DNA of 64,000 nt from Saccharibacillus qingshengii (GTDB lineage Bacteria > Bacillota > Bacilli > Paenibacillales > Paenibacillaceae). Location of the stretch: positions 1-64,000 of the forward strand of contig NZ_JAAZWC010000016.1 of NCBI RefSeq assembly GCF_013185195.1, in the 5' to 3' direction. Every line of letters starts with the position of its first letter. Position 1 is the first letter of the stretch. Made by a program: the position numbers and the translations under genes. The notes beneath the pieces are model-generated. The model saw only the letters and a list, made by a program, of their open reading frames with translations. It searched no databases and was not told the DNA's origin. Positions 32,362-39,815 of the stretch are shown here, piece after piece.

Positions 32362-32889
32362 ATGGAATTTCTGTTTATTCGTCACGGTCAGGCAGAACAT
32401 AATCTGGATACGCCGGACCGGCTGAACCGACTTCACCCCAAGTTGACGGACCGTGGAAAAAGGCAGGCCGACGAATTGAAAAAAAGGATCCGGATCGACG
32501 GCGGGGATCTGCTGCTGGTCAGTCCGACCGTGCGTACACTGGAAACGCTGGAACGGCTGACGGAATTGTCCGATAGCCGGACGGCATGGGTCAGTCCGCT
32601 AGTCGGCCCGCGCATGTTCCCGCAGAATCCGGAGTGGACCACGCTGCCCTGCGATATTCCGTTGACGCGGGAAGCGGTGCAGGCTTATCCTGTTAACTTG
32701 ATGCTGCGGCAGGCGGATCATGAAGCGCTGTGGAGAAGCGGAATCAACACGCTGCCCAAAGCCGAATTCGCACGGTTGACGCAAGAAATGTTCGACTGGA
32801 TCACGCTGCAAAATGCCCGAAGAACGGTCATCGTCAGCCATGACGGAACGATCAACGCTTATCGGCAGCTGCTGGGCGAAAAAACTTGA
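32362..32889 (+). CDS. Histidine phosphatase family protein
   Basis: A 175-residue protein with the RHG motif at the N-terminus (FLFIRHGQAEHNLDTP; nucleophile His near residue 7), a phosphate-binding Arg in SPTVRTLETLERL, and a second catalytic His in VIVSHDGTINAYRQLL. Phosphatase of small phosphomonoesters; the branch is not clear. The ATG at 32362 follows AAAGGAGAGG. It ends 68 nt before a RidA gene. Confidence 0.82.
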   Translation: MEFLFIRHGQAEHNLDTPDRLNRLHPKLTDRGKRQADELKKRIRIDGGDLLLVSPTVRTLETLERLTELSDSRTAWVSPLVGPRMFPQNPEWTTLPCDIPLTREAVQAYPVNLMLRQADHEALWRSGINTLPKAEFARLTQEMFDWITLQNARRTVIVSHDGTINAYRQLLGEKT

Positions 32890-32957
32890 GCCGGCAGGAT
32901 TTCCTCGGCGAAGCGGGAAGTTATACGTTGAAGGTTTGAAGAAGAGGATGTGAGCGC

Positions 32958-33347
32958 ATGACCAGACAAACATACTCGACCGGTTCTCCCTGGGAGCCGA
33001 TCGTCGGTTACAGCCGCGCCGTGCGTGTCGGAAACGTCGTGGAAGTCGCGGGCACTACCGCGATGAAGGACGGGGAGGTCGTCGGAGTCGGCGATCCGTA
33101 CCGGCAGACGGCGGAGATTCTGCGCACGATCGAAGAAGCACTGGCGCATGTCGGAGCGAAAATGGAGCATGTCGTCCGCACGCGCATGTTCGTCACCGAT
33201 ATTTCGCAGTGGGAAGAGATCGGGCGCGCTCACGGTGAAGTCTTTCGCGATATTCGCCCCGTGGCGACCATGGTCGAAGTGAAGGCGCTGATCGATCCGG
33301 CTCTGCTGGTGGAGATCGAGGTGCAGGCGATTGTGCCGGAAGGATAG
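32958..33347 (+). CDS. RidA family protein
   Basis: A 129-residue RidA/YjgF/Rid2-type protein with ATTAMKDGEVVGVGDPYRQTAEILR, the conserved VVRTRMFVTDISQWEEIGRAHGEVF core and a C-terminal MVEVKALIDPALLVEIE with the substrate-side Arg in VRTRMF. RidA proteins hydrolyse reactive enamine/imine intermediates in amino-acid metabolism; this branch (SxxxEP-lacking) may do so or be a paralogue. GAGGATGTGAGC precedes the ATG. Cytoplasmic. Confidence 0.88.
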   Translation: MTRQTYSTGSPWEPIVGYSRAVRVGNVVEVAGTTAMKDGEVVGVGDPYRQTAEILRTIEEALAHVGAKMEHVVRTRMFVTDISQWEEIGRAHGEVFRDIRPVATMVEVKALIDPALLVEIEVQAIVPEG

Positions 33348-33558
33348 AGCCGGAATCGACGAAGGCGCAGGAAGGTCGGCTTGATAAGCGGCCGATTATT
33401 CCTGGGGCGATCGGAGTATCGGAAAAGGGCGCAGTCGCGGGGATGCTGCCTTTATGTGCACACTTTCGAAGGCGGCCTTGCTCTGCCGCGTTCAGCTTAG
33501 CCCTGCCGCGTTCAGTCCCGCCTGGCCTCGCTCCACCCCCCAAAAAAACACACAAAAA

Positions 33559-33851
33559 AGAAGCCGAGCAAACCGCTCGGCTTCTCAACGTGTCGAGAAA
33601 GTCTGAATCCAAGTGAAGCGAGGAGGCGGAGGGAGAAATTCAGTGAAGGAACGATAGTGTTCGCCTTTGAAATCGGGAAAATTCCGCTAAAATCCAATCC
33701 TTTTTCCCGATTTCAACACGCGACCTAAAGCCTTTCGGAGAAAGGCACATCGGAAGCATACGCTAACGAATTTCTCCCGCAGCCGACGAGCTTACTAAAC
33801 GAATAGGACTTTCTCGACAGCCTGAGAAGCCGAGCAAACCGCTCGGCTTCT
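33559..33851. repeat. Large imperfect palindromic element (~290 bp), MITE-like
   Basis: Five pairs of matching arms are nested about one centre near 33691-33705: AGAAGCCGAGC hairpins at 33559-33585 and 33825-33851, TGTCGAGAAAGTC/GACTTTCTCGACA (33591-33603, 33807-33819), GGGAGAAATTC/GAATTTCTCCC (33631-33641, 33768-33778), and GAAATCGGGAAAA/TTTTCCCGATTTC (33669-33681, 33702-33714). No ORF fits. Each end also works as a terminator for one of the flanking genes (RidA on the plus strand, trehalose gene on the minus strand). Resembles an intergenic repeat element that carries transcription terminators. Confidence 0.72.
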
Positions 33852-33885
33852 TTTCATACTTCCTACCCATAAACGGTCCGGCCGC

Positions 33886-36108
33886 TTACTTGCTCTTCGC
33901 CGCGTCTTCCGCGACTTCGCCGGACACCTGCGTGAAGCGTCCCAGCAGAGCGCGGATATCGCCCGAAGATTTGAGGCGGTACCGGGCCGCCGTCACTTCT
34001 TTGCCGATCTTGACGGAATACGCGTTCTCCGGCAGCGCCGCGAACATGTCTTCGTCGGTCCGGTCGTCGCCTGCGCCGAAGACAAAGTCGAAGTGGCCTT
34101 GACTCAGCACCAGATGCGCGCCGTGGCCTTTGTTGACCCTCGTATCCTTCACTTCGATGACTTTGTTGCCGTCCAGTACGCCTACGGTCATCGACTGGGT
34201 GATCGACATGAGCGCTTCCTTGAGTTCGTTGCGCTTCACGGCCGCGATGTCCGGTTCGGACTGGCGGTAATGCCAGGCGATCGAATAGTCTTTCTCTTCG
34301 ATCAGCGAACCCGGCGTCCGGTCGGTATAGGTCTCCATGATCGGACGGATAGATTCTTTCCATTCGTTGTCGATATTGAGCGTCATCGTCCATTCGCCGC
34401 CCGCCGGGCGGAACCACAGGCCGTGCGCCGCGACGATGCTGAGGTTGAGATCGCCGAGCCATTTCTCGGCCGTGAAACGGTCGCGTCCGGTGATAATGAC
34501 GACCGTGTTCTTCGGATCTTCGGTGAGCGTCGTCAGCAGCTGCTTCAGCTCGCGGTCCGGACGCGCCTGATCCGGCGTCGGCTTGAAGCCGACCAGCGTC
34601 CCGTCGTAATCAAGGAACAGTACACGGTTGTTGGCGGTCCGGTACGCCAGATCGAGTTCCGACGAAGCGGAAGTCAGGCGGTCGAGAGGTTCGGTATGGA
34701 TCTTCTCTTCCGACGAACCCTGCAGCGTATTCAGGAACTCTTCCGCCCAGAACTTGACGTTATAGCGGGAGATCCGGCGGTGCATGTTTTTGTTGCGGTC
34801 CATCTTGTCTTCTTCCGGCATCTCGAGCGCCATCTTGATTCCGGCCGCGATCGCGGCGTGGTCGTTCGTATTGACGATGATCGCTTCGCCGAGTTCGCTG
34901 GCCGCGCCGGCCGTTTCGCTCATGACGAGCATGCCTTTGTAATCGGTGCGCGAAGCGACGTATTCTTTGGCGACCAGATTCATGCCGTCGCGCAGCGGAG
35001 TGACAAGCAGCACATCGCTGTGGCGGTAAAAAGCGATCAGGTCATCCTGGGAGACGGTGCGGAAGAAGAACCAGACCGGCATCCAGTTGAACGTGCCGTA
35101 TTCGCCGTTCACTTCGCTGACGAGTTCCTCGATTTCGCGCTTGAGGTTATCGTACTTCTCGATCCCGACCCGCGAAGGAGCGATGATGAGGTTCAAGCGG
35201 ACCTTTTCCCGATATTCCGGGTAGTTGGCCAGGAAATGTTTGAAGGCTTTGATCCGGTCGGGGATGCCTTTGGTGTAATCGAGACGGTCGACCGAAATGA
35301 TATTGCGGACGTCCTTCGTGCTCTTGACAAAGTCCATCGTTTCCTGCGACGCATTTTCTTTGGTTGGCGTCTTGGAGAAATACTCGTAGTCGATTCCCAT
35401 CGGGAAAGCGTCGACCTGTACCTGATGCGATTGAAGCTGCATTTTGTACAGACTGTGCTCGTGCCCAAGCAGACGGCGCACGCTGCTCAGGAAGTGGCGC
35501 ACGTAATCGTACGTATGGAAACCGATCAGGTTGGCGCCCATCAAGCCTTCAAGGATCTCGTTGCGCCAGATCATCTGACGGTAGATTTCGAACGAAGGGA
35601 ACGGGATATGCAGGAAGAATCCGATCTTCACGTCAGGGTGCTTCTCCCGGATCATCTGCGGCAGCAGCATGAGCTGGTAGTCGTGAATCCAGATCGTGTC
35701 GCCTTCTTCGATCAGCGGATCCACCGACTCGAAGAACTTGCGGTTGACCCGCTGATACGCTTCCCAGGTGTCCGTTTTGTATTCGACCGCACTCGTGAAG
35801 TAATGGAAAAGAGGCCAGATCGTTTCGTTGCAGAAGCCGTGGTAATATTGTTCGATGTCGTCGGAAGTCAGAGGGACCGACAGACATTTATAATCGTTTC
35901 TCAGGGTGTCGGCAACCGAGGAGATCTCTTCTTCGCTCAGGTCGTCCTGTGCGACGCCCGGCCAGCCGGCCCAGACCGTGCTGCCCTGTTCATGGTAGTT
36001 TTTGAGTCCGGTAGCCAGACCGCCTATGCTTTCCTTGTACTCCAGGCCGGATTCGTTCTTGCTGACGGTGACGGGAAGACGGTTGGATACGAAAATCGTT
36101 TTACTCAT
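33886..36108 (-). CDS. Bifunctional trehalose-6-phosphate synthase/phosphatase
   Basis: A 740-residue fusion of GT20 trehalose-6-phosphate synthase (about 1-465) and a HAD-type trehalose-6-phosphate phosphatase (about 490-740). Synthase markers: NRLPVTV near residue 9, HDYQLMLLPQM (142-152), IPFPSFEIYR (168-177) and RDGMNLVAKEYV (373-384). Phosphatase markers: DYDGTLVGF with Asp500/Asp502, GRDRFTAEKWL (541-551) and the late GAGDDRTDEDMF (678-689). Together they make trehalose from UDP- or ADP-glucose and glucose-6-phosphate, an osmolyte and stress protectant. The fused form is common in eukaryotes and some bacteria but uncommon as a single gene among Firmicutes. Only the small palindromic element and RidA lie downstream. 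Confidence 0.93.
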   Translation of the reverse strand: MSKTIFVSNRLPVTVSKNESGLEYKESIGGLATGLKNYHEQGSTVWAGWPGVAQDDLSEEEISSVADTLRNDYKCLSVPLTSDDIEQYYHGFCNETIWPLFHYFTSAVEYKTDTWEAYQRVNRKFFESVDPLIEEGDTIWIHDYQLMLLPQMIREKHPDVKIGFFLHIPFPSFEIYRQMIWRNEILEGLMGANLIGFHTYDYVRHFLSSVRRLLGHEHSLYKMQLQSHQVQVDAFPMGIDYEYFSKTPTKENASQETMDFVKSTKDVRNIISVDRLDYTKGIPDRIKAFKHFLANYPEYREKVRLNLIIAPSRVGIEKYDNLKREIEELVSEVNGEYGTFNWMPVWFFFRTVSQDDLIAFYRHSDVLLVTPLRDGMNLVAKEYVASRTDYKGMLVMSETAGAASELGEAIIVNTNDHAAIAAGIKMALEMPEEDKMDRNKNMHRRISRYNVKFWAEEFLNTLQGSSEEKIHTEPLDRLTSASSELDLAYRTANNRVLFLDYDGTLVGFKPTPDQARPDRELKQLLTTLTEDPKNTVVIITGRDRFTAEKWLGDLNLSIVAAHGLWFRPAGGEWTMTLNIDNEWKESIRPIMETYTDRTPGSLIEEKDYSIAWHYRQSEPDIAAVKRNELKEALMSITQSMTVGVLDGNKVIEVKDTRVNKGHGAHLVLSQGHFDFVFGAGDDRTDEDMFAALPENAYSVKIGKEVTAARYRLKSSGDIRALLGRFTQVSGEVAEDAAKSK

Positions 36109-36324
36109 AGGTTGGACCAGCTCTCCTTCTTATTTGAAAATAATAGATGAAAAACGCGCAATATCCGTAACAATTCTTACCCTCATTACCCGAAAAGGGA
36201 CTCCAAGACTCAAATTCGGGACGAAGCGGCACTCTGGATGAGTTAAATCGAGCTTTTCGTAACGTTTGGATCGCAGATTCCGTCTAATAGATAAAATTCC
36301 AGAAAATTGGGGGAAAGAGGCTGT
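36109..36324. other. Divergent spacer, trehalose gene / TIMP-like gene
   Basis: 216 nt between two divergent starts. GTCTTG and GGGTAA (12 nt apart, near 36191) on the minus strand resemble a general-stress (sigma-B-like) promoter but the match is poor. GATAAAATT near 36289 is a plausible -10 for the rightward gene. No hairpin or repeat was found. Confidence 0.3.
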
Positions 36325-36906
36325 ATGGTGCCAAAAAGAATACGGATCGTACTGGCGCTCATTTTGATTCTGCTGCCGTTAAACCTGCTGCTGCCGACAG
36401 AAAAATCGTTGGCCTGCAGCTGTATGATTCCCGAAAACGCGCAAGTGGCAAAAAAGGAAGCTGCGGCTGTTTTTACGGGAACCGTGCGTGAAATTAAAGA
36501 GTTTAAGGTCAGCAGAAATGAAGCTTACTTCGCCGCTACTCTGGTTGTCGACGAAAGCTGGAAAGGCGTGAACGAACCGGAAGTCGTCGTCTACACAGGC
36601 TGGAGCAGCTGCCAGTTCGATTTTGAAAAAAGCGGGCGTTATCTGCTTTATCCGTATGATCACGATGGAAGGTATGAAGTCACAAACTGCGGCCGCTCGG
36701 GGGAGATCAGCCAGGAGAATGTTAGAACCGTCGCGGATCTCGAAGAACTCGGAGCGGGCACAAAATTCGAGGCCCCGCCGCAGACCGAAGAAGCGGACGA
36801 AGGAACGGGTAAAGCTATAAGGTGGGTTGGAATCTTTGCTGCGCTTCTGCTGCTTGCCGCTGTATTCGGACTATGGCAGCGGCGCAAGCGGAATAAAAAA
36901 GCCTGA
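36325..36906 (+). CDS. TIMP/NTR-like protein with CxC amino-terminus and C-terminal membrane anchor
   Basis: A 193-residue exported protein. A signal peptide (1-30, ending KSLA) is followed by mature sequence starting CSCMIPEN, then a domain with the netrin/TIMP-like pattern VVVYTGWSSCQFDF (Cys96) and the later VTNCGRSGEIS (Cys122); four cysteines (31, 33, 96, 122) could form two disulfides. A C-terminal TM (about 163-184) ends in RRKRNKKA. In animal TIMPs the freed Cys1 of the CxC amino-terminus coordinates the metalloprotease zinc. Bacterial TIMP-like proteins exist but their role is little known. AGAGG lies 4 nt before the ATG. Confidence 0.7.
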   Translation: MVPKRIRIVLALILILLPLNLLLPTEKSLACSCMIPENAQVAKKEAAAVFTGTVREIKEFKVSRNEAYFAATLVVDESWKGVNEPEVVVYTGWSSCQFDFEKSGRYLLYPYDHDGRYEVTNCGRSGEISQENVRTVADLEELGAGTKFEAPPQTEEADEGTGKAIRWVGIFAALLLLAAVFGLWQRRKRNKKA

Positions 36907-36983
36907 ACGATAAACTTCTGCATCCGTCCGCTTGGACAGATTCGGAAAGAAAATTTTATTCAATAAGGAGGGACAGCAGCAGA

Positions 36984-37568
36984 ATGCCGAACGAAAGGGA
37001 AAACAAGAAAGAACCCGCTGCGGTGCCGGATAAGAGTGCTGCCGACAGAACGGCGGGTCATGCAGAGTCGCTCTACCGGATTCGCCCTGCCGAAGCACGG
37101 GATGTTCCTTTTCTGTGGGAGATGCTGTTCGAATCGCTCTATGCGGGAGAAGGCAGGGAACCGTTCGACCGCTCGATCCTCGAAGAACCTTCCATGCGCA
37201 AGTATGTGGAAGGTTGGGGGCGTCAAGGCGACTTCGGCGTGATCGCCGAAACGCCGGACGGAACGCCGCTCGGTTCGGCGACGGCACGTTTCTTCGGCGC
37301 CGCCGATCACGGCTACGGCTATGTCGCGCCCGACGTCCCGGAGCTGGGGATGGCGCTGCTGCCGGGCAGCCGGGGCCGGGGAATCGGAACCTCGCTGATC
37401 CGGCATCTGCTGGACGGACTGCGGGAGCGGGGCGTGAAGCGGGTCTCGCTGAGCGTCGATCCGGGCAATGAACCGGCCATGAAGCTGTACCGCCGCTTCG
37501 GCTTCCAAGAAGCCGGACGCGAAGGCACGTCGATCACGATGGTAGCGGATCTGGAACCGACCAATTGA
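36984..37568 (+). CDS. GNAT acetyltransferase
   Basis: A 194-residue GNAT with a variable basic N-terminus (about 1-30), core RIRPAEARDVPFLWEMLFESL, acetyl-CoA loop GSRGRGIGTSLIRHLL and final EPAMKLYRRFGFQEAGREG. It resembles RimI-like/generic GNATs; the substrate is unknown. AAGGAGGGA precedes the ATG; a charged N-terminal extension is included. It is convergent or tandem with no clear partner, 156 nt upstream of an ASCH-like gene. Confidence 0.82.
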   Translation: MPNERENKKEPAAVPDKSAADRTAGHAESLYRIRPAEARDVPFLWEMLFESLYAGEGREPFDRSILEEPSMRKYVEGWGRQGDFGVIAETPDGTPLGSATARFFGAADHGYGYVAPDVPELGMALLPGSRGRGIGTSLIRHLLDGLRERGVKRVSLSVDPGNEPAMKLYRRFGFQEAGREGTSITMVADLEPTN

Positions 37569-37724
37569 AGACGGAACGGACAAAGCGGCTTCTTCCGGCG
37601 AAGATTTATCGGTACGAATTGGTGAACGGCAGGAAGAAGGGATAGACAAGGTGGTATGCTGAAAAAGGCCGACAAATTCACTTGGACCCAGGGGGTTGTC
37701 GGAAAGAAGGGGGAGCGCGGTAAA

Positions 37725-38222
37725 ATGGAAAAGAACCCTGCGGAACTGCCGCGCAGTCTGCTGATTGTCAGCCTGCGTCCCGATCCGTACGCGCGGATGA
37801 AAGCAGGTACGAAGCGGCATGAATTCCGGCGGCGCTTCACGGATCAACCGGCCGAGGCGTATCTGTACATCCCGGTGCCGGTCGGCGCGATTGCCGCTTA
37901 TGCCGAATTTGGACGTCCGTTCCGGGGAACGCCGGAAGAACTGGCCGCAATCGCGGAGCAAGGCGAGCCCGGCTCGTATGCGGAGACGCTGGAATACTTG
38001 GACGGCGTGGAATACGGATTCGCCGTACCCGTGTTGTCGGTGCAGCCGATCGAGCCGCTGGCGCTGCACGAAATGCGCGAAGCGTTCAGCTTCGCTCCGC
38101 CGCGTTCGTCACGGCGCCTGGAAGCGGGATCGGCACTGGAGCACGAGCTGGCCGGCAGGCTGGCGGCCGCTCGAAAAGGGTCTATACCCGGAAATCGGAT
38201 GCAAAGAGAAGAGGAACAGTGA
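37725..38222 (+). CDS. ASCH-domain-like protein
   Basis: A 165-residue protein beginning LLIVSLRPDPYARMKAGTKRHEFRRRF, typical of the ASCH/PUA-like fold found in RNA-binding or modification-recognising proteins. The second half has YGFAVPVLSVQPIEPLALHEMREAF. Alternative ATG at 37656 adds 23 residues, but the chosen ATG has GGGGGAG with proper spacing. It precedes a DUF3024-type protein by 2 nt. RNA binding is possible; function unknown. Confidence 0.65.
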   Translation: MEKNPAELPRSLLIVSLRPDPYARMKAGTKRHEFRRRFTDQPAEAYLYIPVPVGAIAAYAEFGRPFRGTPEELAAIAEQGEPGSYAETLEYLDGVEYGFAVPVLSVQPIEPLALHEMREAFSFAPPRSSRRLEAGSALEHELAGRLAAARKGSIPGNRMQREEEQ

Positions 38223-38224
38223 GG

Positions 38225-38548
38225 ATGGACGATTTTACCAAGAAACGAATAGAGAAAATCATGCGTCATTATATGGAGAGTACCGCCGAAGAACAGCTGC
38301 GCAGCCGCAGGAGTATCGGTTATGCGCTGGAAGGCGACGAGCTGACACTGGTCGAACAGCGTCCGTCCAAAGACGGCACGAACTGGATCGAGCTGCCGGT
38401 CGCGCAGTTTCGGCTGGATGCCGGCGGCTGGCGCGTTTATGGGCTCGACAGCGGCGGAAGCTGGCACCCCGTGTCGGAGATTCCGCCAAGCGGCGACTTT
38501 GAAGCACAGTTGAGCCGGGTCAAAGCAAACGATCTGGGGATTTTCTGA
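38225..38548 (+). CDS. DUF3024-type small protein
   Basis: A 107-residue protein resembling DUF3024: MDDFTKKRIEKIMRHYMES at the start and WIELPVAQFRLDAGGWRVYGLDSGGSWHPVSEI in the middle. The family has no assigned activity. ATG at 38225 follows GAGGA by 9 nt. It begins 2 nt after the previous stop, so it is probably co-translated with the ASCH-like protein and followed by the 124-residue unknown gene. Confidence 0.75.
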   Translation: MDDFTKKRIEKIMRHYMESTAEEQLRSRRSIGYALEGDELTLVEQRPSKDGTNWIELPVAQFRLDAGGWRVYGLDSGGSWHPVSEIPPSGDFEAQLSRVKANDLGIF

Positions 38549-38569
38549 TACAAAAGGAGGCGTTCTACC

Positions 38570-38944
38570 ATGAAATATGCGCAGGAATTCCAACAGCTGC
38601 ACGAAACTCTTGTACCGGACAGCGGCCAAGCCCCGACCGTACAGGGCGAGCTGATCCGTTCGGTCGCCCGCCTGCATGACGAAGCCGAGCGAAACGGCAA
38701 CGCGAACTGGGATGAAGGGTACGAGCTGTTCGCCGACTTTATCGAGAAAACGTTCCACGCGCAGCGTATGGCCGACCCCGTGTTCAGGGAGCGGGTCGAG
38801 ACGATCATCAACCGTATCCGGCAGCCGAAGATCGCTTATCTGGATTACGACTTGTTCCACGAATTGAGCGACCACGCGGTGCAGTGGTGCCGGCGCCATC
38901 CCGAGCCGATCCCGAATCCGCACGATCCGAGGCAGTACCGGTAG
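38570..38944 (+). CDS. Uncharacterised 124-residue protein
   Basis: A soluble helical protein of unknown family with AQEFQQLHETL, WDEGYELFADFIEKTFHAQRM and a C-terminal HDPRQYR. AAAAGGAGGC lies 8-10 nt before the ATG. It is the last gene of a three-gene run with the ASCH-like and DUF3024-type genes. No function. Confidence 0.6.
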   Translation: MKYAQEFQQLHETLVPDSGQAPTVQGELIRSVARLHDEAERNGNANWDEGYELFADFIEKTFHAQRMADPVFRERVETIINRIRQPKIAYLDYDLFHELSDHAVQWCRRHPEPIPNPHDPRQYR

Positions 38945-39173
38945 AAGGAAGGTTTCGAAGGAACCGAAGCCCGACAAACGAGGGAATAACGGCATATGGG
39001 ATGAACGATCGACAGGGCGGGATTCATTTCGTGAACAGATATCGCTTTTGCTGCCCGCACAATCTGCCAAGCTCGTTCTTTTATCGGCCGTATAGGGAAC
39101 TTTCGATGTTCCTACCGCTCAATTCCATTAAAAGATGAGAGATACAGATTGTTTGTAGACGTTTTGAATTAAA

Positions 39174-39221
39174 AAAAAGGCATTCCGACCGCAGCGCCTT
39201 CTGCTGCCGGAATGCCTTTTT
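39174..39221. terminator. Bidirectional rho-independent terminator
   Basis: AAAAAGGCATTCCG pairs with CGGAATGCCTTTTT, and a second GCAG/CTGC stem lies inside. It ends the 37.7-38.9 kb run and the minus-strand HxlR gene. Confidence 0.85.
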
Positions 39222-39226
39222 CTTTT

Positions 39227-39640
39227 TCACGATTTTCCCGGTTCGCCGGGCTCGTCCGTTCCATCGGATTTCCCGCGTTCCCCCTGCGGCCCGTTTTCCC
39301 CGTACTCTCTCCCGAACGCTTCCATCTGCTCCAGAATCGGCAGCAGCCGAACGCCTTTTTCAGTTAGCGAATATTCGACTTTGGGCGGAACTTCCGGGTA
39401 CACTTTCCGATGGATAACGCCGTCTTTCTCCAGTTCCTTGAGCTGCTTGGTGAGCGAACCTTGCGACAGGCCGCCCAGAAAGTGCTGGATGTCGCCGAAA
39501 CGGCGGGTTCCGCTTTTGAGATACCAGAGAATGAAATATTTCCATCGGCCCGACAGGATGTTCTGCGTCAGGACGATTGCGTACAGATCTTCTTTTTCTT
39601 CAATAAAGGCCGGCTCGAATCCGTTCAAACAGACTCTCAT
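39227..39640 (-). CDS. HxlR family transcriptional regulator
   Basis: A 137-residue HxlR-type winged-helix regulator. The core ILSGRWKYFILWYLKSGTRRFGDIQHFLGGLSQGSLTKQLKELEKDGVIHR contains the conserved helix-turn-helix (about 30-75), followed by the wing with EVPPKVEYSLTEKG. HxlR proteins respond to aldehydes, quinones or oxidants; Bacillus members include HypR and HxlR. It is divergent from the LLM monooxygenase operon. The acidic, Gly/Glu-rich C-terminus (GENGPQGERGKSDGT) is longer than usual. It may co-control the cluster with the MarR regulator. Confidence 0.83.
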   Translation of the reverse strand: MRVCLNGFEPAFIEEKEDLYAIVLTQNILSGRWKYFILWYLKSGTRRFGDIQHFLGGLSQGSLTKQLKELEKDGVIHRKVYPEVPPKVEYSLTEKGVRLLPILEQMEAFGREYGENGPQGERGKSDGTDEPGEPGKS

Positions 39641-39764
39641 GGCGATCCCTCCCGATCCAAAGGTACAAAATTATGGACTATGCCTATTTAAATTGCCTTC
39701 TTTGCAAAGCCAAGCGCCGGACTTATGATAGCTACACGCCGTCGAACGCAGCATGCGTTTTATA

Positions 39765-39782
39765 TATTTAGTAGGCTAAATA
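39765..39782. promoter_or_regulatory. Operator-like palindrome upstream of LLM monooxygenase 1
   Basis: TATTTAGTAGGCTAAATA has 7-bp arms with a 4-nt centre and overlaps a TATATT -10 (39763-39768). The same ATTTAG-N4-CTAAAT core recurs at 41995-42010, in front of the MarR gene. Confidence 0.7.
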
Positions 39783-39815
39783 CCATTTTAACAAATTTCA
39801 AAGGAGAAAAGAACC

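Noticed and set aside
34093-36150. Long open frame (685 codons) antisense to the trehalose-6-phosphate synthase/phosphatase
   Set aside because: It mirrors the sense gene; codon pattern of GC-rich genes creates long antisense frames. The minus-strand protein has clear OtsA/OtsB motifs.
36191-36220. Sigma-B-type promoter (GTCTTG-GGGTAA) for the trehalose gene
   Set aside because: Spacing and boxes are poor matches and a Paenibacillaceae host may lack a classical sigma-B; kept only as a weak note.
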